Shown here: piece by piece, positions 51,288 to 62,697 of the stretch
How positions within the stretch are numbered: position 1 is the stretch's first letter
How the letters are laid out: every line of letters starts with the position of its first letter
Origin: Tetragonia tetragonoides
Taxonomy: Eukaryota; Streptophyta; Magnoliopsida; Caryophyllales; Aizoaceae
DNA length: 64,000 nt
NCBI GenBank assembly: GCA_038025085.1
Contig: CM076147.1
Span: 28,931,001 to 28,995,000, forward strand
Reading direction: 5' to 3'
Program-made: the position numbers and the translations under genes
Notes under the pieces: model-generated
The model's database searches: none
Seen by the model: the letters and a program-made list of their open reading frames with translations, nothing else
Told to the model about the DNA's origin: nothing

Positions 51288-51685
51288 CTATACCGCATTG
51301 GAGAATTTTTAGAGAAGAAAATACCATTTAAATAGTTGTCAGTCAGGGATAAATCTTTGGGAAGTCACGTAATATGTAGGGATAATTTCGTTGGGTGGCA
51401 TTGAGTAAGATAATTGTGTTTATACAAATTACACAATTTTTTTTTTTTTGAGAAGATACAAATTACACAATTGGAAGTACTTGTAATAATGAGCAAGTAA
51501 TTTTGTGATTATGTATCACTATGTTCATTGTATTAATGAATGGTTTGATCGTGTAAACAATCACGGTATGCCAATTTTGGATTTTTCAATTTAAATAGAT
51601 TTTGTTTGATTTACTCTTTGATTTGATCGATCTCCTAATTATATACTGGGAAAATTGACCAAGTATCTAACCAACAAATTACTCA

Positions 51686-52150
51686 GGGCTCGTTTTTTTC
51701 AACTGGTAACTGGGAGAAATTGGGCAAAACTGGTTAAATAGATTGTATATTTAATTATTATATTTAATATGTCATAATATCAAATTAGAAAAACTGGACA
51801 AAACTGGGTCAAACTAGGCAAAATTGGGAAAAACTGTATTTTTTAACTGGTAACTGGTGAAAACTGGAGAAGATGAGGTGGTAGCTCAAGTGGTAAGTGT
51901 TCCACTCTCACAATTCAGTGGTCAAGGGTTCAAATCCTCATGTACGGAGAATAATAAAATCTCCTTTACCTTTCTTTGTAGGAAGGGTCTCCTTCTTTAC
52001 TTGAGCCCGTCGGCCCATCAAAGATGGGTTGGCTTGCCCCGCGTGTGTGGTTTTGCGGACTATTGCATGCGTCTTTGAAAAAAAAACAAACAAACAAACA
52101 AACTAGTATAAACTGGGCAAAATTGGAAACCAGTTGAAAAAAACACACCC
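51686..52150. mobile_element. Tourist-like MITE with a nested SINE
   Basis: GGGCTCGTTTTTTTCAACTGG-like start (first 20 bases) is mirrored by CCAGTTGAAAAAAACACACCC-like end, with TCA on both sides (51683-51685 and 52151-52153). The interior repeats AACTGGTAACTGG and AAACTGGGCAAA. Confidence 0.7.
51870..52104 (+). mobile_element. tRNA-derived SINE nested in the MITE
   Basis: GATGAGGTGGTAGCTCAAGT (A-box region) and AAGGGTTCAAATCCTC (B box) about 50 bp apart, ending in AAAAAAAAAC(AAAC)n. No clear TSD because the host MITE is itself repetitive. Confidence 0.7.
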
Positions 52151-52512
52151 TCACATGTAAACTCTACAATATTACTAACCCATAAATGACTTAGCCCGGA
52201 TTCGAAACAATCCAATCTCTAATCCACTGAATCGACCAATTTAACAGGTCTAATTTTACTCATTTTTTCGAGGTCGGGCCCATAGACCTACATTAAATTT
52301 TCATAAATTTGTGAGGGTACATTGCGGACCTCCATGAGCAAACCCACCCATAAGGCCACAACTACAGGTAGGTCAAGCCCATCAAAATTTTGCCTGCATT
52401 ATGTGATTAACTGATTATGTCCCTGAACAGAAAATTAAATACTTTTACAGTTTGGGAACTTGATATTAATGAGTAAAAGAAAACAAAACTATTGAAAACT
52501 ATAGAAATTTTA

Positions 52513-52855
52513 ATATTTGCTTTGTTTGGTTATTAGAAAGGAAAATAGTGGAAAATTAAAAGTATGAAAATCTGTGAAAATCTCCTAATTATAATTTGCC
52601 CAATTAAATTTTCATAGTTTCCTCCCAAAATCGATGGAAAATCTAAAAAGAAAGCCTTTATTTTACATTAGATTTTCTACAATAATAAACCAAATAAATG
52701 TAAATTGTGTACAAGTAAATCTCCTATATTTCTACCATCTTTAAAAAAGATAACCAAATAAATGAAAATGGTATAATTTCAACGATTTTACTTTTACGTA
52801 GATTTTCATTAATGTACTTTTCTTTAGTTTTCCTCACAAGTATCCAAACGTAGTG
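52513..52855. mobile_element. probable MITE (TTTGGTTATTAGAAAGG ends)
   Basis: CTTTGTTTGGTTATTAGAAA at the left and its diverged inverse TTCCTCACAAGTATCCAAAC at the right, with AT-rich interior. The match is moderate, so this is tentative. Confidence 0.45.
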
Positions 52856-52879
52856 TTAAATCTTGAATAAACACCACCT

Positions 52880-52997
52880 GTTTTACTGTTTCTCCTTCCT
52901 CTTCATTGTAATCGTTTCCCTACAATCATCCACTGTCTCTCTCAAGCTTTCATCCTCTTTCAGTCTTTTGTCTCACACTCACTCAGTCACCTGCCAG
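52880..52997 (+). other. possible non-coding first exon of TAD2
   Basis: CT-rich leader-like sequence ending CACCTGCCAG|GTATTAAC, a good splice donor. A matching acceptor TTCTTTTCAG|GGGAG lies at 55413, 46 bp before the TAD2 ATG. If joined, TAD2 has a 2.4-kb 5'-UTR intron that now contains the Harbinger-type relic. Inferred only. Confidence 0.35.
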
Positions 52998-53355
52998 GTA
53001 TTAACTCCATTTCCTTCTAATTCATTTCTCTGGTCCCATTAATTTACTGTATATTCATTCACTGTAAACTTTGATTATGTTTTATTTATTTGTTTCAGTT
53101 TATACAGCTGTATAAGTATAACTATCATGTTTATTTCGTTGTTCTTGAAATGTGATAGCTTTGGTGTTGTTGTAACTTGCTTGTATCCAATTGTTGTTTT
53201 CATTTTTAGTTATATCCAATTCTGGGTTTTGTTTTTTTAATTATTTGAAGGTTCCAATTCTGGGTTTTGATATTACTATTTCTGAGATATTAGATTTGTT
53301 GTTTGAGGTTGCTGAGATGAGATATTAGATAAATGTGGTGTCTTTAATAGAGTAT

Positions 53356-53628
53356 AATATTAGTGTTTGGATGTCTGGAAAGAGATGTTTGGTACCATTG
53401 GCCGGTAACATTAGCCGGTTATATGTAAAATGACCTATAAGGACATTCATATGATTGAGGAATTTGATGACATAGAGGTAAATAATTGCAAGTCTTGGAC
53501 TATTATGTCATTGGACTACATTAATGCCACCAGCCAATACCCATAAGCCAACGTTTTTGGCTTTTTAAAAGTTGGCTTGTGTGAACCCAAAATCCAATCT
53601 CACAAGCTAACATCCAAACACTAATATT
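53356..53628. mobile_element. MITE-like inverted repeat, perfect 19-bp arms
   Basis: AATATTAGTGTTTGGATGT at 53356-53374 is exactly inverted at 53610-53628. A further ACATCCAAACACC copy near 53683 suggests nested or extended ends. Confidence 0.65.
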
Positions 53629-54122
53629 GGATGGTGGACTGGTCAAACATCCAATTTTGCCAAAAGCCACCCCACAAGCCAACATCCAAACACCTCCTCA
53701 ATATCAATGAACTTTTATGGGATCATCAGGAGAGAGAAAAGGATCCAACTCGTTTTAGAGGAGAGAAACGAATCGGAATCAATTGTGGTCACGGGTCGTG
53801 AGTGGGTTGCGCATGTTTAATAATTTTCCCCCCAAAACGCAACGTTTAAAAAAAATAAAAAATAAACGTGGTGGCTGACACGAGCGTCAAGCAAGCCATT
53901 TCTGGCGCGCCATGTGTTAGCTCGTCGGTGGTCCAAATTTATTTAGCAGTTGCAAACTTATAATCCAAAAAATATATAAAAAATACCAACTGCTATATTT
54001 TTCAACCCTCTATAAAATGAGACCAAATTTGCTGTGGTTTTGCGCAAATCTCATATTACCTTTCTTGCTCCTAAACTCTTATTTTTCCTTCTACAATTCA
54101 TAATTCTTAGAGTTCTTCATTT

Positions 54123-54882
54123 ATGGAGGTGAGCATGGATGCAATCACGAACACCGATCACAAAAATGATGCATTTTTCAGGAGAGTTTGTGCTAAATAC
54201 GAAATCGTTCGACTAGAGAGATCACATGAAATCAACATTCGAAACGTTTCTATGATAAAGAGTCGGCGGAGAAGATTGGCTATCGCGTGTATGAAGTTTC
54301 GCGGCAACTACGAGGAGGCTACAAGAAGAAAGAAAATCGGTGAGAATGAGACAGATGTGATAAAAGAGGCAAAAAGGTTGTATAGTGAGGACAACCTAAG
54401 TTCGTTTGGTTTTATGCATGCTTGGGAAATGTTGAAAATGTATCCAAAGTGGAAGATAATAGTGGGCAACTCCACCCCTAAAAAGGGGTTCGGAGGGGAC
54501 ATCAGTGGCAGTGGCAAGAGAAAGTCCATTGGGGGATGAAGATGAAACAAACATTGATACATGTACACTAACTTCTGCTCGTCCAAAGGGTGTTAAAGCG
54601 GCTAAGAAGAATAAGGGTAAAGCGAAGGTCAATGAATCTGCACAAGTTGTACGCAATCTCAGTGACAGGCTTGATGTGCTTGCTCAACGTAGGGTAGAAC
54701 TGATGGTAGACCAGAATGCACATAAATTAGAGCAACGGGAGATAAAAAAGAGGAAAAAAGAGAGGAGGGAACTTGAATTGAAGGTGCAAGAAGAAAACTT
54801 CAAGAAAGAAAATGTCAAGAAAGAAAACATCAAGATGCAGATGCAGCAAAATCGCTTGAAGTGGCAAATGCTTAAAAATTGA
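54123..54882 (+). pseudogene. Myb/SANT - NAM-associated C-terminal domain protein relic (PIF/Harbinger ORF1 type)
   Basis: Two overlapping reading frames make one protein of the plant family often labelled glutathione S-transferase T3-like or NAM-associated, related to the Myb-like ORF1 of PIF/Harbinger transposons. Frame 1 (54123-54539) carries MDAITNTDHKNDAFFRRV and FMHAWEMLKMYPKWK, matching the second half of the SANT region. Frame 2 continues from about 54530 to 54882 (GDEDETN..., then a Lys/Glu-rich coiled coil). The break is a G5 run at 54531-54535, consistent with one extra G, followed by TGA at 54537. The first half of the SANT domain is missing: the ATG sits about 110 bp after a TATA box (CTATAAAAT, about 54010), so the 5' part was probably deleted. 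No DDE transposase follows. A sequencing error in the G run cannot be excluded. Confidence 0.75.
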
Positions 54883-55459
54883 TGGACAAGAATTCTCTAA
54901 CACATGAGGAAGAGACGCTTAAGATGAAGCTAATGGAAGAAATAAGCAATATTTAAGGAAGGAAGGAAATCTTTTTCCCAAGGAAGGAACTCGTTTTCTT
55001 CTTCACGGTGGAAAATACATTCTCCTAAGACAAAAGCTTGTGTAAGACAGTCTTATCATGACTTCGGTGTTAAAGTACCTCAAATGAGATGGGAAAATGA
55101 CTTCTTAAGCAAAATGAAGCCTTAGTGTTGAACTACCTAGTTCATTCTTGGTTGTGGTGTTCCATATGTCATGATAGCTTCCACTTCTATTATTTGTGGA
55201 ATACTGGATTCATAGTACTTATTCTTGAATATTAACACAACCTCCCTGCTTATTTAGTTATTGCTGGTCTTTATGTAAAATGCATTTATTATTTGTGGCA
55301 AACATGAACAGTTAAGGGCATCTCTTACTCAACTTCTTATGGCCTTAGTTAGTGAGCAGGGAAATAGTGGTTATATATGCCACAATAATTGAAGCTTTTG
55401 GTATTCTTTTCAGGGGAGTTTGAATATCGTTTCCTTTGTCTTCTGTTGTCTGGTTGGAT

Positions 55460-56020
55460 ATGGACTCAATTGAAACAGAAAATATACATATTTGTCACTC
55501 ATTTATGGAGCTGGCGATACAAGAAGCAAAACATGCACTTCAGAAACTTGAAGTGCCAGTTGGTTGTGTGATCGTTGAGGAGGGGAAGGTTGTTGCTTCA
55601 GGAAGTAATCGAACAAACAAGACCAGAAATGCAACCCGACATGCAGAAATGGTTGCTATTGACAACCTTCTCAAAGAGTGGCTGAGAGATGGAATGACAG
55701 AATCTAAAGTTGCTGAAAGGGTTTCAAACACTGTCCTTTATGTCACTTGTGAGCCGTGCATAATGTGTGCAGCTGCCTTATCATATTTAGGTATAAAAAA
55801 AGTATATTATGGATGTCCAAATGACAAGTTTGGGGGATGTGGTTCAATTCTTTCACTGCATCATTTGAGCAATTCAAAGCCATCCTGTAGTGGTGGTGGA
55901 GCTAAGGGGTTTGAATGTAAGGGCGGAATAATGGTGTCGGAAGCAATCAATCTTCTGCAAAGTTTCTATGAAAGAGGAAACCATAATGCTCCAAGGCCTC
56001 ATCGCTCTGTACTTGAATAA
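55460..56020 (+). CDS. TAD2: tRNA-specific adenosine deaminase subunit TAD2 (ADAT2)
   Basis: Catalytic subunit of the TAD2-TAD3 heterodimer that converts A34 to inosine in the wobble position of cytosolic tRNAs. The 186-aa protein shows the cytidine/deoxycytidylate deaminase zinc motif: H61-A-E63 (TRHAEM) with the catalytic Glu, and P99-C100-I-M-C103. Also seen are [18 protein letters not shown] and NDKFGGCGS typical of TadA/TAD2. Length fits plant TAD2. The start is the ATG at 55460 ([10 protein letters not shown]); the frame is open 24 bases further upstream but without ATG. The coding region is intronless here, and a 5'-UTR intron is possible (acceptor at 55413). Confidence 0.95.
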   Translation: MDSIETENIHICHSFMELAIQEAKHALQKLEVPVGCVIVEEGKVVASGSNRTNKTRNATRHAEMVAIDNLLKEWLRDGMTESKVAERVSNTVLYVTCEPCIMCAAALSYLGIKKVYYGCPNDKFGGCGSILSLHHLSNSKPSCSGGGAKGFECKGGIMVSEAINLLQSFYERGNHNAPRPHRSVLE

Positions 56021-57453
56021 AGACTGAAGTAAAACCTCTGTTGCTTATTAAAAGGCACTTTATGATGTCCTGCTTGGTCCTCTGTCACATCATGACTCGC
56101 TTATTTCAGAGCTTTCAGTTGCTTGTAGTTGTATGCAAGCTCAATGCCTTACATTTTATCCTGGGATTCAACAACAAACCTGAGCGTGTACGATTTTGAA
56201 TAGATTCATGCCAATGGAAGTCGGAAATTGAGGTTCTTAAGTACCTACTGGCTGCAGAAGAGTAGTGCATGTATAGAATACAGGAAAAGATGCTACAAGT
56301 TGTTTCCCTGATTATTTCAGGTTTTACACAGGCAGCCTCATTAGATCGTGTAGAAAGGCTAAATCAGATCTGGACTAACCTCGTATACCGATTTATGTTA
56401 TCATTAGCTCGTATCTGAGCATTTCCATTGTGATAGCTGTTTCGGCACAATATGTGTGTACTGTGTGTGACTTACCTTGTATCAGACATTCAGACAACTT
56501 GATTGTTAGAGCTTGCTTGTAATATGTTTCCATACTGATATGTAGGCAAAGCTGCTGATTCATTTTGCATAAAATTCTGTTGCTTTTGTCAAGTTTGTTG
56601 ATTTTGGAATATCAGGGTGGAGAATTGAAATATTTTTTTCACAACTTTGAGTTGAGACATGCTTTTTGCCAGTAGGAGCAAGTAGCGGGTGCGCCAGTGC
56701 ACTATCCACGTACCCCAAACTCATTTTGCCAAATTCTTGTTTGCACTCTACCCTCTCCTACCATTATTATAAGATCTCCGTACAATATGATTATTGCAAA
56801 CACATAGTACTGCAAAAATAACAAACTCTATGTTACTGCTCAGAAAAACACAGTTTTTTGCAAAAATAACAAACTCTTACTGCTCAGAAAAACACAGTTG
56901 GCTGTCTCAAATGCGATGGAAAACTCTGTGGTCAATTCCATCTTTGCCAGACATCCATAACGAATTCTTCCCCCAAAATCTAGGGAAGAAGGTAAATTAT
57001 TGCACTAGCAGGCCATAATAAATGCTTATAATAATGCCCAAAGGCCTAGAATGTCCTTGGTAAAAATACAATCAACCAATCAATCCTGTATTAAAATTTC
57101 TGCATTTTAAAAATTGAAATATGAAAAATGGGTTTTAAATTTAATACTAGTGTTAGCCAGCCACCTTGACTTTCCTTAATATCAATGGGGTAACGGGCAA
57201 AGCGTGAAGAGGTCGCATCAGTCTGATGAGAAATTAAATGGGTTTTTTTGCCGGGCAGCTTGTACCAAATGTTAGGTTTGGTACTGTAAGGCATAAGGAA
57301 TATCATCTGCTCTATGCGCATCTATTCCCGCCATTGTTTTAACCGTAGACTTCGTGATCAACTAGACATATTTTACTATGCTCTTTGAGAATTATTAAAC
57401 ATGCTACATGCAACGACTCTAGTGTTTCAATGCTAGTATATTTGAGGTGTGTT
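56021..57453. other. TAD2 3' UTR and intergenic sequence
   Basis: No gene supported. AACACAGTT...TGCAAAAATAACAAACTCT occurs twice in tandem at about 56812-56900. A GCGCCAGTGCACTATCCACG segment near 56692 looks like repeat-derived sequence. Confidence 0.45.
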
Positions 57454-57889
57454 TAGGGTGTGACTGAGTCAATGCTCCATGACCATGAGTCCTTCGCTCG
57501 GCTCGGTCAAAAATGTTTGCTTAAGTTTAAAACCGAGCTCGAGCCTTCGAGCCGAGTCCGAGTCTTCTATGGTTAGGCTCGGTTGACTTGATTTCCTTCA
57601 TTATTTGAATAAAACCATCATATTTCCTATTTTTAACAAAAAAATTATCTTTTTTTTGTAGGATTTTACTCATTTTATAATGTGCAAATGATCAACAGTA
57701 GTCAAATTCAATTACAAACATTTTAAATTGACCTAGCTTTTTAAACATTTGTAATGGTGATTTAAATTCAAGCCAAACCAAGTCTAGACGAGTCAAACCA
57801 TGAGTCGAGTCAAAACCTTATCATTTCCGGCTCAATGAGCTTCGAGCCAGTCAACTTAGACTCGACTCGGCTCACTTACACCACTAATA
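57454..57889. mobile_element. hAT-like MITE, relative of 22441-22884
   Basis: TAGGGTGTGACTGAGTC at the left, CGACTCGGCTCACTTACACC at the right, and a shared interior (GAGCTCGAGCCTT, TTAAATTGACCTAGCTTTTT). More diverged than the other copy. Confidence 0.6.
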
Positions 57890-58376
57890 TATTTTTTCTC
57901 TTACATACTACTCCTATTATTTAATCCAAATCCAATTTAGTGGAATATAACACCCCTACCTTGAAAATCCACGAGTCTTATGGCATAGGTTGAAACACCC
58001 AATATATCCTTCTATTGTATTCCAAATAGTAATTCCCAGTTGTATTTTTGTCCAAGCTTGGAAATAAATCAAACCGTTTTCTAGGTTCAATGATTTGATT
58101 CATCTCCAAAAAGAAAGATAAAAATAAAAAAAGTTAAATGGTTTGATTAGTAATGTAGATTTGATTAGACAATTGCTTACATGAAAACTTGAAAACTTTC
58201 AAACTCCCCCCCGTCGATTACCAGATTCGAGGCTTCGAAAACACCTCGGGTTCGGATCTTCATGACATTCATGATCCATCCAGGTTGTCCTTTTTTTGAA
58301 AATTTCTCACAAATTTAACTCCCTCCTTTCCACCATTAAAACACACCCCTCTCTCATCACTATCACCTCATTAAAC

Positions 58377-58388
58377 TCCTCTCTCTCT

Positions 58389-58438
<50 letters not shown>
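58377..58438 (+). repeat. (CT)n tract in the POLAR-like promoter
   Basis: About 60 bp of CT repeat ending right before the TATA-like ATATAAAAAG at 58441. CT-rich tracts are common core-promoter features in plants. Confidence 0.85.
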
Positions 58439-58440
<2 letters not shown>

Positions 58441-58443
<3 letters not shown>

Positions 58444-58450
58444 TAAAAAG
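58441..58450 (+). promoter_or_regulatory. TATA box of the POLAR-like gene
   Basis: ATATAAAAAG lies 87 bp before the ATG. Confidence 0.55.
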
Positions 58451-58536
58451 GCGGCTACACTACACTACACCTCCCATTTCAGTTACCACCTTTCAAAAAC
58501 ACAAAAACAAAAAAAATCAAAATCAAATCAATCAAA

Positions 58537-61500
58537 ATGCGGGTTGTTGATGATCGGACGGTGGAGAAGCTCCGACGAGAAGATGAATGTTCTAGAAGTA
58601 CAAATGTAGGACTAGAATGTTCGTCTCCGGCGAGAATGGCGGTTACTCGATTACTCGCGATTGTGAGGAAATGCAGGAGAAAGAATAACAGAGAGAGAGA
58701 AAGAGAATGTAATAATAATCAAAGTTGCGAATTGAGGAGAGAGAAAGTTCATGCGTTGAAGTTTGGGGATCATGATGATAATGCTCCACGTAATACGCCG
58801 GTGAGATTGCCGGAGGTTTGCCCAACAACAATTGATGTATCAGGTGAATTTCTATTTAATTTTGAGTAATTGTTTTTTTTTGTTTTTTTTTTTAATTTGG
58901 TGGATTATTCATTGTTGAGCAGGTGATTGATTTTTCGACGTTCAAGGATTTGTAGTTCATAAGGCCAATACCAGTGAATTTTGAGTTCAATTTTATTTAC
59001 GGCGTAATAGAATTCAATTCTGTTTGTGTAATGTGCTATGTGTTACTGTGTGAAGTGAATCATTTGTTGAATTGAAGATTAGAGTCTAAAACTAATGATG
59101 TATTAGGTGAGTTTTTTGTGAATTAGTGAATTAATCACGGTTGTAGCACAAAATATGGGAACGTGTTTTGAATTTTTCGATGATCGTGGATTCATAGTTC
59201 GAAAGGCCAATGCCACTGAATTTTGATTTCAATTTTAGTTATTTGAATTCAATTATGTTCATGTAATGTGTTTGTGTTAGTGTGTGAAGTGAATCATCTT
59301 TTTTTCTCCTTTTTTTTTTTCTGAATTTAGATCCTCTGCATTGTACTTGTGTTTGCTGTGCCTGTGTGTGTGTAGAGCGTAGACACACTAATACAGTCAT
59401 TATTTGTTTTTGGAGATGAGTACATTAGGAAAGAAATCGTTGAAAAAATTATCAAAGTAAAAAAAGAAGGAAAGAAATCGGAAAATAGTGCTTCTATGAA
59501 TTTTTTTTAAAAGTAATAGAAATTGAATGGAAATTGAGGTTGGTTGAACATAGGTATCACTTTTGGTCTCACAGGTTTGGCTTTATTCGCGCTTCATGCA
59601 TGGGACCACCTCACAAGAGTTTTTGTGGGTGGTTAAAATGAACCAGATAGTGTTACGGTTGCATCCTGAAACTAGTTAGTGTACAGAAACTTTAGCAAAC
59701 ATGAGACGCTCCTTTAGGGGAAAATATGTTAGTGATGACCCCATCAACTTGTTGTGATCATTACCCTCATTAATATAATTTCGCTGTTCAAAAGAAAAAA
59801 AAAACTTGTTGTGATCATTAGTTCATGGCTACTTGATGGCTGATGCCATAGACTTCTCTGAAAAATAAAAGAAAAATTATTGTTGGGACGACCTATTATG
59901 GCAAATGAATGAATCTACCAAATAAAGATACTAAATGATGAACAGATGAATAAACCATATAAAGATAATGAATGATCAACAGATGAACCAACCAACTTTT
60001 TGACAGCCAACTTTTCCTCCTTGATTATACACAATTTATATTCTACATCCAGTATCAATCTAGGAGAGATGTTAGCCAAGATTTGCAAATTCCTAATGGC
60101 TTGGGTTTCTCTGTTGCAATTGTTTGAGTTGCTTATTTTCTCTGACAAGATGGTCAGTAAAGATTGTATCATGTTTGTAGGCCTAGACAATTGTGATTGT
60201 TCAGGCATGCAGTTAAAACTAGTCACAAGGCCATGAAAATGTTCACTGAATAAAGTCAGATTAGAATCAGGACAGTTTGATATCTGAAATCAACTGTTTA
60301 AGCACTGGATGTAAAGTTAAGATAAAGTTCTCAACTATTCAGACAAATTTGTTTCTTCTGTGTGTTGAACTTAAAGCAGTATCTATGTTTTCCATTCAGG
60401 ATCTGGAAGGCAGGAGATTACATTCAATTTGGCAGCCGGGCTTGGCCTGCTATCTCTCATTGCCGCAAGCAAAACTGAACTTGACAAGACAGTAGAATTG
60501 CGTAGAGAGATGGAAGTGTATCTTCGAAGCATTAAAGAGGAACACCAAAGCAACAGCACAACCCCAAAGCCATCAGATCATAGAGTTGCATGTGCTGTTA
60601 GCACTTCTGTGGATGGCCTAAGTAACATTAGCCCTTATTCTCTTGAGGATCATGCACAATCACTTAGTCGACCTGAGTCAGGAATCAGTTTGGTGTGCGA
60701 TAAGTACTGTAACATGCGTGAAAAAGAGGTATCTATGGGAGGAATTGATAACCTTGAGGAACAATTGGCTGCTGAGTTTCAGCTCCTGCAGCTTGATATA
60801 GAGACAGAAGAGTCATCAGAACATCAGGAGGAGGTTAATGAGGTGAAGTAACATGGAGTTCTTGCCATATATTAGTGTTTACTTTGTTTTTCTTTCCTGA
60901 TGCGTTCACTTCAGTCGAAACATCAATCATTAAGTTTTCAACATGCCAATGGTTAACTGAACTGAATACCGAGTATGTTTTATGAAAGTGCTTCTGTAGC
61001 CTACACCTATTAAGTGGGCTTGATTGCCAAACATAATTCCTCTTGCTTGTAGTATTTACTATAATCCCATTCGAAATAAGTTTTTTACCCTTTCATGAAT
61101 AACTTTGTGATCCTGCTTTGAAGGTTCATCTTTTATATCTCCTGTGAACGTAAGTTGCTTTTTACTGGCGCCTCAAGTGTTCTGCAAAATTTCAGTGTCA
61201 TATAGTGAAAATGTTTATTTATATGAGGAATGATTCAATTGCTGGTTTATCGCCCTTCCGTTTGATTATTATGACCAGCTCTCTTGACACATAATACCAT
61301 CTGCTGATCTGCATCCTTTTACCAAAGTGCTTAATTGAGGCACACTCGGTTGCTTGCATCCTTTGCCTGTCAACTATTGTGTATGACTCTTAGGTGTTCT
61401 ATATGTTATGGAGCTGGAAACTTATGATTAATGTTGCTCAGAGCTAGTCTATTTTCATTAAACTAAAATGTCTTCGGTAAGATTGGTTTACCTTTCCTTT

Positions 61501-62267
61501 TATCCCTATGATTTAACTAAAACAAAAACCAGTTTTTTCTCCAGGAATAATAAGCTTCAAAGTTTTTAGCTTTGTAAAGCAGCATCAAGTGATTTCAGTG
61601 ATTAAGACTTTTAGATATTCATGAGACTTCCCTTATGAGGTTCTATTAACACTTCCATCTCCTCCTGTCCTCCAAACTGCTCTTGGATTGATTTTAGAAG
61701 TTCATTTTTGCAGCAATTCTCCACGGACACTGCAACTCAAAGTGTCAGTCAGAGCTCTGGAGAGGTGGTTATTGATCCCCAGGATGCTGTCGAATCAGAA
61801 TATATGGGAGTTCCTCCGCTTGAACTTGAAAGGAGGTTGCATGAGCTGCTGGAAGTCAGACAAGAAGAACGTATCAGAGAGCTAGAAGCTCATTTAGAAT
61901 GCATGAAGAAAAAGCTCCAGGAGAAGGAGGCTGAGGTCACTTGGTGGAAGGACACTGCAAAGCTTTTCTCCAAGCAGGTCCCTGAATCTAACCAGTTCTT
62001 GAGGTAAGACAGTTAACTCGTCTACGTATATGTTTGGAATACGTGGTTAACCATAATGCATAATCGGCAAATGTTGATCAAAGATTGTTATGCAGATGAT
62101 CTTAAGCACGCGTTAAGCCATGATGTACCAAACTTTCAAGTGTTGAACAAATGTATGCAAATGCATAGAAATTGTGTCTAAATCAAGTGCCTCTTGCCTT
62201 GCAATCATTGTGTGGACTGTAAGATCAACTACTGATGGATACATTTGTCATTTGGCTTTGCAGGTAG
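58537..62267 (+). CDS. POLAR-like protein, four exons
   Basis: Exons 58537-58843, 60400-60842, 61714-62003 and 62264-62267 give 347 aa. The C-terminal part (VPPLELERRLHELLEVRQEE, then a coiled coil ending EVTWWKDTAKLF) is the conserved block of POLAR and POLAR-LIKE proteins, which in Arabidopsis act as polarised cortical scaffolds in stomatal asymmetric division. An N-terminal basic stretch (RKCRRKNNRERERE) and a conserved hydrophobic block after intron 1 (FNLAAGLGLLSLIAASKTEL) are seen; there is no enzyme motif. Intron 1 is 1556 bp and includes a tandem duplication of the exon-1 donor region. The last intron (62004-62263) leaves only the end of an Arg codon and the stop in exon 4, and unspliced RNA also reads Arg-stop. 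Function in this plant is inferred from the family. Confidence 0.75.
58832..59298 (+). repeat. diverged tandem duplication at the start of POLAR-like intron 1
   Basis: Unit 1 (58832-59063) begins TTGATGTATCAGGTGAATT and unit 2 (59094-59298) AATGATGTATTAGGTGAGTT. Both go on through AAGGCCAAT.CCA.TGAATTT and end near GTGTGAAGTGAATCAT. The unit includes the last bases of exon 1 and its splice donor. Confidence 0.75.
59746..59820 (+). mobile_element. 39-bp retroposed tail flanked by an 18-bp TSD
   Basis: AACTTGTTGTGATCATTA at 59746-59763 recurs exactly at 59803-59820. Between lie 39 bp (CCCTCATTAATATAATTTCG..., then an A-rich tail), consistent with an extremely 5'-truncated LINE or SINE 3' end in POLAR-like intron 1. 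Confidence 0.8.
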
Positions 62268-62589
62268 TTTGGATGATTAACAAGCTGCAAAGGAATTGGA
62301 ATTCTGAGTTCTGACGTTAACTGTTGAAAAGCCTTTGTTCTCTGTAAATGTTGTCTATTATTCTCAGCTTGGTTTTTGTCCAGTAAAACTTATTTCAAAA
62401 CTCGCCTTCTACTTGGAGTTAACGCAGTTGGCAATTGGCATCCCTTGCCAAAAACCACTTTGGAAAGCTTAAACATGAAAATTGAGAGGTGCGCGCCATT
62501 GAAAATTTACCTAACGGATTATATATAGTTACAGGGTAACAATGTCGTGTAAAAATGCTTGATAGCTTCGAAAGTTCGCAAAATATTTC

Positions 62590-62697
62590 GTTGACCCATC
62601 GGACGGGCAACCCACAAACACAGTTTCACTATTCCTCTACTCTGAGAGAGAGAGATAGACACAATATGTTTGTGGGTTGTCCACCCGATAAGTTAAC
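62590..62697. mobile_element. 108-bp MITE with about 31-bp inverted repeats
   Basis: GTTGACCCATCGG...CAACCCACAAACA at the left and its inverse at the right match about 25/31. The loop holds (GA)n. Related to 11941-12102. Confidence 0.75.

Noticed and set aside
54123..54539. Intact small gene starting at 54123
   Set aside because: It begins in the middle of the SANT domain and runs out of frame at a G run; the family C terminus continues in another frame, so it is treated as a broken gene.
62264..62267. Last POLAR-like exon as an artefact
   Set aside because: Both splice sites are strong, so it is retained, with the note that the unspliced reading ends identically.
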